Shown: one piece after another, positions 1 to 12,178 of the stretch | How positions within the stretch are numbered: position 1 is the first letter of the stretch | How the letters are laid out: the number at the start of each line of letters is the position of its first letter | NCBI GenBank assembly: GCA_018350325.1 | Contig: JAEVLN010000005.1 | Span: 2,676,142 to 2,740,141, forward strand | Length of the DNA: 64,000 nucleotides | Source of the DNA: Globodera rostochiensis | Lineage: Eukaryota > Nematoda > Chromadorea > Rhabditida > Heteroderidae | Reading direction: 5' to 3' | The notes under the pieces: model-generated | Seen by the model: only the letters and a program-made list of their open reading frames with translations | Databases searched by the model: none | Told to the model about the DNA's origin: nothing | Translations under genes and position numbers: made by a program

Positions 1-26
1 AATCGAAATTTCGACACAGCCCTGCC

Positions 27-460
27 GTGGTGCGCAATTCTCCATGTTGGTGCGCAATTTTTAGTGCGCAATTCTCCTCTTTTTTTTTGCTGGTGCGCAA
101 TCCTCCGTGCGCAATTCTCCGGCCCCCGGTTATCTGTTTGCGGGGACTGGCCCCTTCCCCATCGACTACAGTATCCCTTTTTGGCCCTTACCCGCCGGCC
201 GAGTACGCAAAGAATTTAGAACAACATAAATACAATTAAATAGAGTTCCTGGACCGGGCCAACAAAAACAAAAACAAATTCGATGCTTTTGGTGTTAATT
301 CGGTGGGAGGTCGTGTGCTTTTGATCCTCTCAACTAAAGATCGGACCGATCAGGATTTTCGATCCAAATCTCGATTCAATCAATCTTCAAGTCCGATCTC
401 TACTCTCAACGGCATTCGCTTCTCATTTCAATTTGTGAATTTAAAGTCGGTTTCCTCCTT
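27..460. repeat. Dispersed repeats at left edge
   Basis: Positions 45-125 hold about four imperfect copies of GTGCGCAATTCTCC. Positions 124-250 recur inverted at about 34010-34145 (shared words CAGTATCCC and CGCCGGCCGAG). Positions 296-430 recur inverted at about 22235-22345, downstream of SPRY-2, and partly at 33640-33690. No coding signal is visible; the 70-codon open frame here reads through repeat. Confidence 0.55.
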
Positions 461-1140
461 TTTTTAGTCTATAAAAAGTTGGGCAGAATAAGTCCAAAAC
501 CCTCAATACTTCAATTATGTTCACGCATTGCTTTGGCGATAATGCTTTTTGCCCCTTTTTATGCATTTTTTGAACGATTTGTGCAATAAAAAGATTTTTG
601 GAATTTCGAATTCGGGTCCGCGGGAGCTTCCGAATTGGTTGAATGGGGGAAGTCAAATTCGCCCCGTCCGTAAGCAATGAATATTTGCGCCGCTTTTTTT
701 AAATGAATCGTCCAAAATTTTTATTCTTTCGTCGGATTAAGCCTAAGAAAATGAAAATATAATTCCCTTTAATTATTTAATTTGGATAAATTCTGGGGGT
801 GGGGCCAAAAAAGTCGAACCGGCGGTGATGCTATTTGTTCTAAGCCTAACGAACTCCAAGCCAGGGTGGCTTAGCTAACAAACCCCTAAGTCTCTAACTT
901 TCCCCAGTTATTCTATCCGGCTGTGGTGTTACCTAAAAGTCTTTTCAAAAATTTCAATAGATTCAAAAATTTTCTTTTAAATTAGTGTCGCATATTCCAG
1001 TGTCGTATTTTCTTAATGTCGCATTTTTCAGTGTCGCATTTTCCGGGCGCCCATAAAAGTACTCACCAATTCCTTAAAAAGTCACCACCTCTTGGCTAAT
1101 TGTTGCTCGCTGGGCATCGTTGGATCGCGCCATCGTTGAT
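461..1140. other. Non-coding, SPRY-intron-like debris
   Basis: No gene seen. Positions 600-690 resemble, in inverted orientation, the intron that follows the main SPRY exon in SPRY-2 and SPRY-4 (the stretch around TTACGGACGGGG). Positions 975-1045 contain four imperfect copies of a CAGTGTCGCATTTTCC-like unit. Positions 1052-1140 match 28650-28735 in the same orientation. Confidence 0.4.
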
Positions 1141-1145
1141 ACCCT

Positions 1146-1400
1146 CATTTAGTCGAACCTAAATGAAATTTTTGGAAACCGGTCGGGGACGCCCGACCGG
1201 GCAAAAGAAGTTTGTGTTGAAGGAAAAATTTGAGCATTGGTGCCCGAATTCAATTTCAGTGGGTGGTCAAAAAACCAATCGGCCGGGCTCAGAGCGGTTT
1301 TTGCAGTGGTTGCATCAGTCTGGTCCTCTCGTTTAGTCGAAACTAAATGAAATTCTTGGAAACCGGTCGTGGACCCCCGACCGGTCAACAGAAGTTTCTT
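1146..1400 (+). repeat. Twin-hairpin repeat, two copies
   Basis: Two copies about 185 bp apart (1146-1215 and 1331-1395) of the same layout: a palindrome TCATTTAG...CTAAATGA, a short A/T spacer, then a GC palindrome CCGGTCGGG...CCCGACCGG. A third copy lies at 28733-28800 in the same orientation. The flanking sequence is also shared. Function unknown; it could be a transposon end or a structured RNA. Confidence 0.5.
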
Positions 1401-1479
1401 TTCATTGGAGCAATTCTCATAATAAATCTTGTTAAAATATTCAAAAAAAAATTTCAAGACTGCGCCTACGGCACCGCCG

Positions 1480-2460
1480 ACAATGAACATCATTGCGGAT
1501 TGTTTTACTTCAAAGTGCAAGTGGAGATAATGGGCGAGTAAGTTGTGAAAAGAACCAGTTGAGCTACTTGAACGTTACTCGTCAACCTCAACCCTCCCTC
1601 ACCCAATAATATTTAAGAGGCGGTGTCGCTTTGGGCTTATGCCAAAATCAGTGCCGAATATTTGCTCTATTTATTTCTATTTTTGTTTTTGTTGGAATTT
1701 CACTTTTTTTTTGCTCATTTTCTCTGAATATCATTCTGATTTTAACATAAAATCTGATTCCTTACAACCTGATTGGGTGGGATGAAAATGATTTGACGCA
1801 AAACGATGCCTCTCGATGACTTTTCTCATTGGCAGAGGAAAAGCTTCTCATCGCAAGCATTCGTCTTAAAAGCCGCAAAAAACTTCAAATTTTGATTGTA
1901 CAAAAATTCGCAATTACGAGTGCACGGCTTATGCAAATTTGAACTATCCGGTTGCATAGCGCGTTATTCAAAACCAAAAGCATTCCCATGCAACCGCCTC
2001 TCAATCAGTCCCCTCCAAACGACATCACCTTGATTTGGGCCCGACAAAAGTCAGCCCGAGTTTATTTAACTCAACTTTTGTCGAGCTCAAAATTGTTATT
2101 AATCAAAAAGTAATTTATAATAAAGTGATTAATGGATAAAGTCCATTTTTTCTTCAACAACAACAAAAATCATAAAATAACTTTTCCAATTTCAAATGCC
2201 ATCGATAATATTGAATTTAAAGTTCGGTCCAAAGTTGGATTCAATTGTGTCGAGAGGATAGAACAACGTAACGCACGGAAACAAATCAGCGACAGAATGG
2301 GCAAACAATTGGCGGTGTCTGCAAAAATAAACAAATTAAATATAAAATTGTGGAATAAATACGGAACCACTTCATAAGTAAAGTCGAGATTTAGATTGAC
2401 TAAAAAACGAAAATATTGACCAAAAAACCACAAAATAATTACCACCCCCCCCCCCAAAAA
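1480..2460. repeat. Arm of a 1 kb inverted duplication
   Basis: This stretch matches 27340-28360 in reverse complement over nearly its whole length, including a degenerate last SPRY exon (2190-2318 here, 27505-27650 there) and its 3' flank. Each arm has a different single-base loss in the exon, so the two have diverged since duplication. Confidence 0.6.
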
Positions 2461-4257
2461 GTGCCAAAATATTGGCTAAAATCTCAATTTATGTGTGAAA
2501 ACCTTCAAAATACACTTTTTTATCGACTTTGAAAAAAAAACAAATTATTTTTTCCAAAACAGGGAGCCCACAAACCACAGTATTACCCTATTTCGTAATG
2601 TATTATTTAAAAAAAACCCGAAATTGGTGCCCAATGTACAAAATTAGTATACAAAATAACCAAAAAACAAATTTACTCAGAATTTTAATTCGTTTTGTTT
2701 CTCACCCAAACGCTCCCCGTTTTTTGTGTAAATAATTTGGCGTGTTGCCAAATTTACGCCACAGCCGATGACGTCACCTTTTACAAATTTGGGCTTTCCA
2801 CCGATGGCGTGCGTGTGAGCCCAAAATTTGCCCTCGTAGTCATATGCGTAAGTGCCTTCGTGAACTCCAACCCTGACATCCAATGGCATTTGTTTCGTTG
2901 CAAGTCCAATGTACATACCGCTAAATATAATTTTTAGAGTAAATTTTTCAAGCGCATTTCGAAGTTTAACTATTTATTTATTTAACTTACCCTCCATTCC
3001 CTAATATTTTGACTTCGTAATAGAAAAAGCCGAAATTCCCTTTCGGAATTGGCCTTTCAGCGCGGACAGAGCTAAACCCTGAAAAAGAAAGTGAATTCGA
3101 ACATTTTTGTGAACTTTAACATAAACTTTTTTCAATCAAATCACTTTAACTGAATAATTTTTACCATAATTCTTTCCAGTAAATTGGACAACTAATCGAT
3201 TGGGCTCAATGAGCGCGAGGTCCTCGTGACATGCAGCGAACTCCCAGCGATTTTGTTGTGGGAGTAGGCCTAATAAAATGAAAATATAATTTTTTTTTTT
3301 TTCAAAAATGTTAAAAGCTCAAACTGTGCCAAGACGGAATTTCCGAATTCTATAATAATGAATTACTTTTTCCATTTATTGTATCATTTAACACGGCAAT
3401 TGTCTTCTGCAATTCGCCAATGTTCTTCTGCTGCTTTTCCTTCTGATACTGCTCCATCTTTGCAATAATTTCCTCCTTCAACTGATTCATTCCCTTTAAT
3501 TATATTTAATTTAGATACATAAATTCGGGGGGTGGGCCAAAAAAGTCATTCTTAGGGGTATATTTTCCGTTTTATTTTCTTAAAGAATTTTTAAGAAGCA
3601 AATTTTCTCCCAAAATCAATCTTACAAATTAGGGCTAAATTGTTTTGTGTTTTCCAAAAATCCCGATCCCAAAAACTTTACTTAAAAAATTTGTCCATAA
3701 TTCCCACCTTTTCGAGCTCTTTTTTTGAACTGTTTCCTAATTCGTCAATTTGCTTCCGAAGCAATTTGTTCGTTTCCTTCTGCTCCTCCAATTCGGCGAC
3801 GACCATCGCTTAAAAAATAATAAATTTATTGCCATTTAGAACATTTACCATTCATTTTGAGGCCATTTTCCTTTTGGCCATTCAATCCGTGGATTACATA
3901 AATAATGAAAATAAATATAAGAATTAAGCCCACAATTCGATAGGGATCTAAAGAATCCACAGAACGTTGGCATTCCGTTTAAGCAAAGTTTAAATGGTTA
4001 TTACCGCATGGCCACCAGCTGCCCGAATTTAAAATTGCATCGTTTTTCCCGCCATTAATTTCCAACCGGTTCCGGTGCTGTCCCAAAAAAAGACGCACTT
4101 CTCCGGAAGAGTCCAAATTGGAAAAAGTTGCACAACGTTCTGTAAACATTGGCAATTAATTATGTAATAAAAAGATTTTAATAAATAAAAAAATAATAAA
4201 CGTTTTACCCGGATCAGCTGTTATATGCCCTCGATTGGTTGAATTGGTCTTTGACAT
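2170..4257 (-). pseudogene. SPRY-1: membrane-anchored coiled-coil SPRY protein, frameshifted last exon
   Basis: Nine exons on the minus strand: 4257-4209, 4139-4005, 3947-3849, 3808-3708, 3493-3367, 3269-3165, 3078-2991, 2920-2706, 2318-2170. Exon 3 encodes a membrane-spanning stretch ([16 protein letters not shown], about residues 66-81). Exons 4-5 encode a charged heptad-like coiled coil. Exons 6-8 encode the SPRY domain, including [31 protein letters not shown] and NGERL. Frame is open through exon 8. In exon 9 one T is missing compared with the copies (AATTG for AATTTG), so the normal ending (D-TAN...DGI) is replaced by about 45 unrelated residues, stopping at 2170. The family is inferred to bind proteins through SPRY. 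The missing base sits in a T run, so a sequencing error is possible. Confidence 0.75.
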
Positions 4258-4399
4258 GTTTAAATTCACAATATAAGAGATCTAAATTACCGTGTTTTTT
4301 GTATTTTTAGTGGGGCTGGTGAAAGAACTAAAAATTAAAAAAAAAGTTAGACTAAGTTTTTAGTTTTGGTTGGAAGAGGTGACGACTCTTTAAGACCCT

Positions 4400-5840
4400 C
4401 CAATTTCTACCTTACAACGCGCTTCAGACCAAATCGAACTGAGAAATTTCGGTTTTGATTTTCGGTTTGTTTGATAAAAATTTCTTAAAAACATTTAAAA
4501 TTGGTATTCTGTTTACCATCAAAATCGGTTGGAATAAAGGCGTTTCCAAAGCATTTCGAATGTATAAAATGTGCATAACTGGTTTTAGTTAAGTTTGAAA
4601 AAAGTTATAGCTTACAAATTTGCGACATTCAATCAAACAAACTTCCGGGTCCCTACAAAAACCCGCAAATGGGGGGAGGGGAAGGATTTGAGCCAATCGG
4701 TCGCTGGCCAAAGTTGCTTGCTTTCCCCAAGGGGGTCCCCCCTCATTGGTATAATTGCCGTCGAGTGTGCCCCCGGGGGATAAAGACACTCTTTTTGGTT
4801 TCCTCTCAAGTCGTTGATGGTCCCATCCCCCACCCCCCCCCCCAAAAAAAAAATTTATCAAAGCAACTGCGAGGAATCAGCCCACGGCAATAATTGCGTA
4901 TTGCGTAAATCTAACCGATGATGGGTGGGAAAAATTGGATAGAATATGTCGAGTTGGACGGGACATTGTCAGAGGGGGGGGGTCCGGCATGCCGGATTCC
5001 GGACTTTTGGCAAAATTTAACCGGCGATTTTATAAAAATTGGACCGTAGGGGAAGGTGGGAGGGGGGAGGTAGGGGTAGGGGGGGGGGATAAAATGGGGG
5101 GGGGGGGTGAGGTGATAATGTTTATGGGAAAAAATGACTCCCTGGACAATGCGTCAGTGATTATTAGGGCCATGATTTATATGGACAAAAATTCTCTAAA
5201 TATGGCCATAAAATATGGATGAAAAATGGTAAAATATGGACCACTCGGATTTTGCGACCATATAGGGGAAACCACTTTTTTATTTTCTATTAACGGATTC
5301 GTAATCAGTGCGGCAAAAGATGTAAAGAGTGGTGAATGGGACAAATAAATATGTGTGAAACAGATTGCTCGATTACACAAACGAATGGTTGGCCAACATC
5401 GGAGAAGAGCCGGGGAAAGGAGTGGGATAGGGTGGGGGGAAGCGATGGCAATGTTTATGAGAAGAAATGTGCAAAATGATTATTAGCCCTGGAGGTTAAT
5501 CATCATGCAATAAATCAATAAATAGTTCAAGAAGTCCGACGAGTATACAAAAAACCACAAAAAAAGTTTTACAAATAAATGTCTGCCACCGTTCGGGCAT
5601 AGTTGGCCAACTCTAAATTAAATTTGAATATATTTTAAATTAGAATATATTTTGAGTGCCAATTCATTCGCTTACTGAAACTGTGCGCGGACAGCAAAAT
5701 TAATTTGCTGGCGTGGTATTGAATGTATTTAGCCAGCAGGGCTCGGATTCGTACTTAGATGCCAAGTATAGTACTTGGAAACGGGCTTTTGTGCATACAA
5801 ATCTAGAATCGTTCCAAGAATGTACTTACTTTTATTTTTG
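4400..5840. repeat. C/G-rich dispersed repeats, no gene
   Basis: Positions 4640-4860 and 4900-5040 recur inverted near 59040-59500 (shared words include GGCATGCCGG and TTGCCGTCG-like sequence). Positions 5150-5500 are an inverted copy of a repeat also found at 30530-30760, 35090-35370, 53420-53750 and 58015-58220 (landmarks ATCGGGCAATCTGTCCGC and GGGCTCATAATCATTTT on the other strand). Long G runs occur at 5080-5110. I see no gene. Confidence 0.45.
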
Positions 5841-6625
5841 TATACACTTTTAAACTTGACCAAAAAAGCTCAAATCTCCATCCCGATCAACTTTATCTAA
5901 GACCAAAAGCGTTCTTTTTTTAACCTTTTGTCCATCTCCCCCCCCCCCCCCCCCCCTCCCGGCGTTTGGAAAAATTAAATTTAAAAAATTCCATGCACTG
6001 TTTAATAAGCGCCCACGGCGGGACGTAACCGGATGCCAAGAATGTCCGCAATTCGGAAACCGGCAATGCTCCCAAATCCAGCTACATCCTTGAACTTCTG
6101 AAGCTATTGCAAATTTTATTGCCATCGGAAATGGGTAGCATTGAAATTTAAGTTTTAAAATTTCACCAAAACCAATTTCCGTGCCATGAAAATTATTTTT
6201 AAAAATTCCAAATCAAAAAATTACATATCTAAAAATTCTCTAAAAAATTCCAAATTGGCAAAACGATTCAAACAACATAAAACATTCAGCTTAGTTTCGG
6301 GTGCAAAAATTTGGGTGATGCAAAGACCAATTGACATCCGCGCATCATTAACCATAACATTGCCCTCTGACCACTAAGGCTGTTCGAGACTTGAACTTAC
6401 CGAGATTCGAGACCGAGATCGAGAACCAAAAAACTAAGAAATTTCTCGACTGTCACTTGCAAATGGGAAACGAGGAAAACACCGCGAAAGAAGTTGAATT
6501 TACAGAAAACCCAAAAAAATTAAATTCGAAACATAATGAATTGATAAAATGCTTTAATCGAAAAGGAAATAAATGATAAAACGACCATAAACTTCAACAA
6601 AAAAACCCATAAATCCCCTTGTTTT
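5841..6625. other. Non-coding stretch
   Basis: Contains a poly-C tract (5938-5957). Positions 6380-6520 include a CTCGAG-type repeat fragment and a stretch resembling, inverted, the 3' flank of SPRY-2 (22065-22180). Short open frames here lack homology to the gene families of the window. Confidence 0.35.
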
Positions 6626-6751
6626 TCAGTTAATGCCATCGGCAATGTTGAATTTGAAGTTCGGCCCAAAATTCACTTCAATTTTGGAGCCAGGCATGCC
6701 CAACGAAACGTATGGAAATAAATCGGCGGCAGAATCGACACACAAACCGTC
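6626..6751 (-). pseudogene. Orphan last exon of a SPRY gene
   Basis: Reading minus from 6751 gives an open SPRY C-terminus: [12 protein letters not shown], then [18 protein letters not shown] and a stop at 6628-6626. It is closest to the last exon of SPRY-2. The usual splice acceptor (TTTGCAG) in front of it is gone and no upstream SPRY exons lie on this strand, so it is a relic. Confidence 0.75.
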
Positions 6752-6921
6752 ATTTTTAATGCGTACGGCGATCTGCCATCGGATTTTGCGAATTAAAAAG
6801 TTTTGAGTCGGTGGTCACTGTTTCAATTTGTGCGCGCACAAACCGTAAGGGGGGGGGGCTTTAGTTTTCTGCCCGAGGGGTTTGCCGCGTATCATGCATT
6901 GCATAAATTTACAGTTAACAT

Positions 6922-7011
6922 TAGGGTTGAGCCTCGACCCCTCGGGGGCGGGAAAGTCGGGGGTCGGGGAGGCCGGGGTTGACGATGTCGGGGGGTCGGG
7001 GCTCAACCCTA
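6922..7011. mobile_element. 90-bp hAT-type MITE
   Basis: The ends are TAGGGTTGAGCC and GGCTCAACCCTA (inverted repeats), flanked by a perfect 8-bp duplication GTTAACAT at 6914-6921 and 7012-7019. The interior is almost entirely GTCGGGG-type sequence. An 8-bp duplication with TAGGG ends is typical of hAT elements. Confidence 0.85.
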
Positions 7012-7207
7012 GTTAACATCATCATTCAGACTGTGCCATCTACATATTTGTGATGACTAAAAATTAAAATGTTTAACGCTTTAGAAGGCTGGGGCTCAGC
7101 CCCGGATTTTTAAAAGCCCCCAGGGGCAAATAAAAAAAAATCTGCATTTTCTCATGACAAAAATTCGAGATTTTATCATCCATATAAAAAGCCCAAAAAA
7201 CAATTAG

Positions 7208-10200
7208 TCACACACACTTTATTAAGCGGAGGAAGCCCTTAATCAAAGCGTTCGTGCAGCGCTTGCAGTTTTTGTAGATAAAATTTTGATCACTCGACAG
7301 ATCGCTGAATCCCTTTTCAATATCCTTGTTGGTGTTGATCTTGCCGGTCAGCACAGTAGACGTTACGATGCTCCGTCCAAATTCATTGCTCTTCAGCTCC
7401 TTCACTGCTTCAGCCCCCAATTTGTTGATTTCAAACATTGAAAAGTCTTTCTTGGGCATTTCCTTCAAAATTTTCTTCTAAAATTGATCGAATTAAAAAT
7501 GTTATTTATATTTATTTTTTGCATATTTTTCACCTTCATGCCAATAATGCCGCACTGGTGTGCCAATTGGAATTTGCAAATGGCCGACTTTTTGCTCTTT
7601 TTCAACAGAAATTGACAGCAACAATTCACAACGGAATCCAACTTAAAACGATTTGCCAACTTCAAAACGTTCTCAATGCATTCATCTGAATATTATTAAT
7701 TTGCGGATCCAAGTGATTTAGACTTTAAAATTTGTTTTATTTAACAATTTCCTTTTTGAAAATTTAAACATTGGCACTTAATAATCATTTTTTGTCCGGT
7801 CGGTTTTCTTTTTTTGTTCTCCGGCCGACCCCCCCCCCCCAATAGCATCAGCAAAAGTGCCCTAAAAGATTGAGCAAAAATAAAAATCATCAGAAAATAA
7901 AATGGTGGCAAACACAAAAATTGTTTGCAATAATTTTACCATCCAATTGCGCGTACTGCGGATACATTGTGGCGATAAGTCGTTCAAAATTAGCGACGGC
8001 ATCCGGAACTTCGTCGATTTGAACTTTTGGCATTTCATCGGCATTTTCTCCAAAAAAAATATTTTGAAAAAATTTCGAGTGAGCCGCCAACAGCTAAAAT
8101 TATAAATTTTAAAAAGAATTTTCGGTAAAATTGCAGTATATGTGTATCTCGCCAAATTGGAAGAATTATATATATCCATCGGCTCCAATCTAAGCCTAGC
8201 ACAAATCTAAAAATTTTTTTGGCGGAAACCATTTTGAAGCATGAGCACGGGACTGAAGTGGTTTTAGGCCTAAGCCTAACAAACCCCTAAGTCTCTAACT
8301 CTTCCCCTTTGGAGCTATGTACTTTAAAAGAGTCTTTTTTCCTTAATATTTAAAAATTTCAATCGATTCAAAAACCGCTTTAAATTCTCCATTTTTATTT
8401 TCTATCGACAAATTCGTAATTTTGAAAGCCTAAATGAATGATTTTGTCCATTTTTAATCAGTGGACAACTGTGTCCCTACTCAAAAAGACACTTCAGTCC
8501 CGTGCTCAAAACTTGCTTCAAAATGGTTTCCGCCAAAAAATTCTTTCAGATTCGTGCACTAGGCTGAGTCGATTGATATATATAATTCGTCCAATTTGGT
8601 TCCGAATTTTCAAATTTTAATTTAAACTCACATATTTGTTCACGTTCACCAATTCGCCATTGACCCGCAAGGCATCTTTGAGGCGCACACCGCTATATAA
8701 AAAAAAGAGTTTGAATTAACGATCGGATTCACCTCAAGTTACGTTTTAAGCTGCAACTTTTTAAAAAGAGACAAAACGACTAACTTATGCTTAAAGTTAA
8801 ATAAATAAAACAATTTAGGTAATTGCTTAGAAAAGACTAGGTAAGTTACAATTGTTGACGCCGTCGGCTAAGTGATTTACGCATTTATATAAAAACAAAA
8901 CAAAAAGTTACGGCATTCCGTTGGGCTCTTCTGCGATCACTTCAGCTTTGAACGTCACGGCAAACAGACGCCCGACAAGTCCAAGTCATATCTAAATATT
9001 TATATATAATTTAATATCTAAAATTTATATATAATTTAATATCTAAATATTTATATATAATTTAATATCTAAATATTTATATATAATTTAATATCTAAAT
9101 ATTTATATATAATTTAATATCTAAATATTTATATATAATTTAATATCTAAATATTTATATATAATTAATATCTAAATATTTATAATTTAATATGTAAGGG
9201 GGCTAATCATAAAAATAGGGTCCAGATTTTTAGGGTTTTACATTTTTTTTTTGCGAAGCGAATAGGGTTTGCGAGAGAAGCACAGAAATAGTAGCATTCA
9301 TTTCAAAAAAATTTTGAATTAGAGCGACTTTTTAGTCCCTAAAAATCCCTATTTCGCCGTTTTTGCGTTTTTAGTCCCTATTTTGGCACTTTTTCCCCAA
9401 AATTTTCAGAAAAAAATGCAACATTTTAAGCATTTTTCCGAAAAGTTCTTAAGAAAATGCAATAAAAAAGAGAAAAACTAGCCCTAAAATCAAAATTTTT
9501 TCTTTCCCAAAAATGCACCCCTAAAAAGAAATTTTTTCTTGGACCAAAAATCTACCCCCCCCCCCCAAAAGATTGATATTTTCCAAAAAAATTTTTTATT
9601 TGATATTTTTTATAAGTTTCAAAAACATGTGAAAAATATGTAGTACATTTAGTTGGGTAGTTTTAGCACCTTTTTTAGTCCCTAAAAATCCGGACCCTAA
9701 TCATAAACGCATCATTATAAATCATATGCAAATATCGCCCACCTGTTTTATCGCCATCGCACCGCAGGAAAAGGCCAACGTAACCATCACCATGACGAGT
9801 GATCATAATTCGCCACGGTAACCCGTTGATGTACTCAACCGCGTCACTGAGTACATCCTTTGGCCAACGTCCTTCAGAAAATGCCTTGAATTTTGGCATC
9901 CGGAACACAACTTGGCCGCTGCATTTTGATGAATTGAGAAAATGAGAAAGGCAGAGGAAATTGTTTTTTCAACGGACTGATCAAAAAAGCATCTCTGATC
10001 AGTAGAATTCGCCAATGTGATCAGATTTAAAAGCAAACTTACGCCATTCCGTTGAGCTTTTCTGGTATCACTTCGGCTATGAACGTCACAACGTCCTCTT
10101 TCTCATCGTAAAAGCCATTCTTCGGGTCCATCAATTCCTATAAAATAAAATAAAATAAATATTTAAAAATATTTAGTTTTATTCGTTCACATCAAATTTG

Positions 10201-10895
10201 ATAAATCGCTGCCAGTCCCTATAATTTTCAGTTGCATTGAAAATTTGACGATATTCTCGCTGCCTACGGCGTTCAAAGATTTCCTTGCAAGGAACGACGC
10301 CGCATTGGAAAGCCGCACGAAAAGTCCAGGCCATATCTTAATATTATTATTTATGGTATTTATTAGGGTTGGACAAAACCGGATATTATCCGGGTCCCAC
10401 GGATACCGGGTAGCTCAAAAACACCCGGATATCCGTCCGGATACCGGGTAATTTGGCTGGGGTTGGTCCAAGACCCGGATAATTTTACCCCAAAAAAATT
10501 TCCAAAAACACCCGGATACCGGTCCCGGATAACCCGGGTTTGTCCAACCCTAGTATTTATTGAAGAGCATAATTTTGTTCAGAAATTAAAATCGCCCCCC
10601 ACCCGTTGCATCGCCATAGCAATAGAGGGAAAAGCCAACGTGCGCATCACAATGTCTGATCTTTATTTGCCATGGCAATCCGTTGATGTACTCGAATGGG
10701 TTACTGAGTACTTCTTTTGGCCCACGCCCTTCATAAAATGCCTTAAAGTTCGGCATCCGGGATACAATTTGGTCGCTGCTTTTGTACTCATTGTCTGCAA
10801 GTCGAAAATCGAACAAAAATTATCACCGGAAATTTTTAACCGTCGGTCTGATCACCGCCGATGTTCGACGGACATTCAGATTTGGCCGGTTCCAT
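7208..10895 (-). CDS. BATH-1: MATH-BTB protein with a second MATH unit
   Basis: Minus-strand exons: 10895-10841 (start MEPAKS), 10794-10603 ([14 protein letters not shown]), 10337-10191, 10137-10043 ([19 protein letters not shown]), then a second MATH unit at about 9925-9743 (INGLPWRI) and 8991-8912, then BTB exons 8692-8632 ([11 protein letters not shown]), 8093-7940 ([18 protein letters not shown]) and 7685-7534, and a last exon 7477-7208. MATH-BTB proteins in nematodes (BATH/MEL-26 type) link substrates, through MATH, to CUL3 ligases through BTB. Two breaks are visible. Exon 3 has five Ts where four keep frame (about 10319-10325). The second-MATH exon 8991-8912 is shortened and fused out of frame. 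The last exon ends differently from BATH-2 (about 60 extra residues). It may be one gene with two MATH domains, or a damaged gene joined to a complete one. Confidence 0.65.
8110..8600. mobile_element. Foldback element in BATH-1 intron
   Basis: Arms at about 8150-8265 and 8475-8600 are inverted copies of each other (landmarks GGCGGAAACCATTTTGAAG and its complement, plus GGGACTGAAGTG). The same arm family bounds the element at 24959-25525 and appears singly near 38350-38470, 40480 and 63780-63840. It lies between the BTB exons of BATH-1. Confidence 0.6.
8996..9192. repeat. 26-bp AT-rich minisatellite
   Basis: About seven head-to-tail copies of a 26-bp unit (TATCTAAATATTTATATATA followed by ATTTAA). 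It lies in an intron of BATH-1, beside a hAT-type insertion. Confidence 0.8.
9214..9699. mobile_element. 486-bp hAT-type element in BATH-1 intron
   Basis: The ends are TAGGGTCCAGATTTTTAGGG (after two A bases) and CCTAAAAATCCGGACCCTA, flanked by identical 8-bp sequences ATCATAAA at 9206-9213 and 9700-9707. The interior repeats TTTTTAGTCCCTA, which recurs at 22930-23010 and, in related form, at 12745-13190. No transposase frame is visible, so it is non-autonomous. Confidence 0.75.
10365..10552. mobile_element. 188-bp hAT-type MITE in BATH-1 intron
   Basis: The ends TAGGGTTGGACAAA and TTTGTCCAACCCTA are flanked by perfect 8-bp duplications GTATTTAT (10357-10364, 10553-10560). The interior consists of ACCCGGAT-type repeats. 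It lies between MATH exons, so it should be spliced out. Confidence 0.9.
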
Positions 10896-11174
10896 TGTGT
10901 CTCTCTACATTCAATGTGTTGCTTAATTATTAATTACCTATATCTACAGCAATTAGTAGGGCTCGATTTTATGTGCTTTTTATGGTAGGCTAAAAGAATG
11001 TGAAAGAAAACATGGGTGGGGGGAAAAGTTGAGAAAAACATTATTTTGCTTTGGATTCCGGTAATTGGGGCCGTTGTTTTTGTGCCCCGGAGGGGGGGGG
11101 GGGGGGAGAGTTGGGTAAATAAATAAATGAATGGCATTTTGGTGGGGGTGAGTAATATCGCTTACACCAGTTTC

Positions 11175-11400
11175 GTCGCCAAGGCAGCGCAGAGCCAATG
11201 CCAATTGTTAACGTAACGCGGATTGGCGCCGGTTCCTGGCAAAAATTCGTGCCAATAAAAGCAATTACACACTGAACCCGTCAGTTCTAAGTGCTCCAAC
11301 CTTCACAATAAACAACCACCGGTCTCCATTTGCCATGGCAATCCGTTGATGTTGACTGTGCCACTGGACACGAGCGTCCAGCTGGTCCCCCTCCCAATCC
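11175..11400 (-). pseudogene. MATH-exon fragment
   Basis: Reading minus, this contains the MATH landmarks VNINGLPWQM and, in another frame, CLGDETG followed by a donor-like GTGTAAGCG, in the same order and spacing as the MATH exons of BATH-1 and BATH-2. A stop and a frame change separate the two halves, and no other BATH exons adjoin it. It is a relic between two BATH genes and suggests there was once a third copy. Confidence 0.6.
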
Positions 11401-12178
11401 CCGGCATAGTGAGAAAAGTAGCATAAATTGATAAAATAAATTTTACATAAAAAAGATTTGATCTCTTTTAAAGAAAATTGATATTAATTTTTTTAAACAT
11501 TTAGAGCTTTTTTTCGGCGTACGGATCCAAATTCAGACCGGGGAAATTACTGACTTTAAACTTAACCGATTTAAACTTTTTAAAAACCATTCGAAAACTC
11601 TTGTCGAGATGAAAACTCTAAAGCTAAGTCTTGCGATTGGACAATTCTCCAAAAAAAAAAATTACATCGAAAACCAAAAATAAGATTTAGGGGTCCGAAA
11701 TAAGGGCAAACTTAAAACGATCTAAAAGAAGGAATTCATAAAAATCTGGACAACTCTGGTCACATAATTAGGGGGTTGTAGTTAGAGCCTGGACTTGAGC
11801 TTGGAGCGAGATTCGGTCTCGAAAAATCTAGTGAAGCTCATTTTTTGTCGAGCGAGATCTCGAGACCGAGAATCTCGTCGAGATTTTTCGAGATCCTCGA
11901 GAATGAGATCTTGTCTCGACCAGGCTCTAGTTGTTTTTGTGGTGTATTTTTGCCTTTAAAGTGTGATGAGCATCACCCAGATCGCCGCCAATCAGCAGAA
12001 GGGTAATTTATAACACACAGAAAATGAATATTTACTACGCGTAAATGAACTAAAAACATTTTTTAATCCATTCTTTCAATCGAAAGATACAAAAATTGTA
12101 ATGTGTATAAAAGTCAAAAGAAATCGACGAGTTCAAAAAAAATAAATCAAAATGGTTTTGATCGAAATTCTCCCGCCC
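11401..12178. other. Intergenic, one MITE
   Basis: AT-rich spacer downstream of BATH-2. Apart from the MITE at 11783-11929 I see nothing definite. Confidence 0.4.
11783..11929. mobile_element. 147-bp CTCGAG-rich MITE
   Basis: The ends TAGAGCCTGG and CCAGGCTCTA are inverted repeats; the interior is a near-palindrome of GAGATCTCGAGACC-type sequence. The flanks GTTGTAGT and GTTGTTTT match at six of eight positions, as an aged 8-bp duplication would. It is the same family as 50127-50350 and 52043-52220. Confidence 0.75.
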
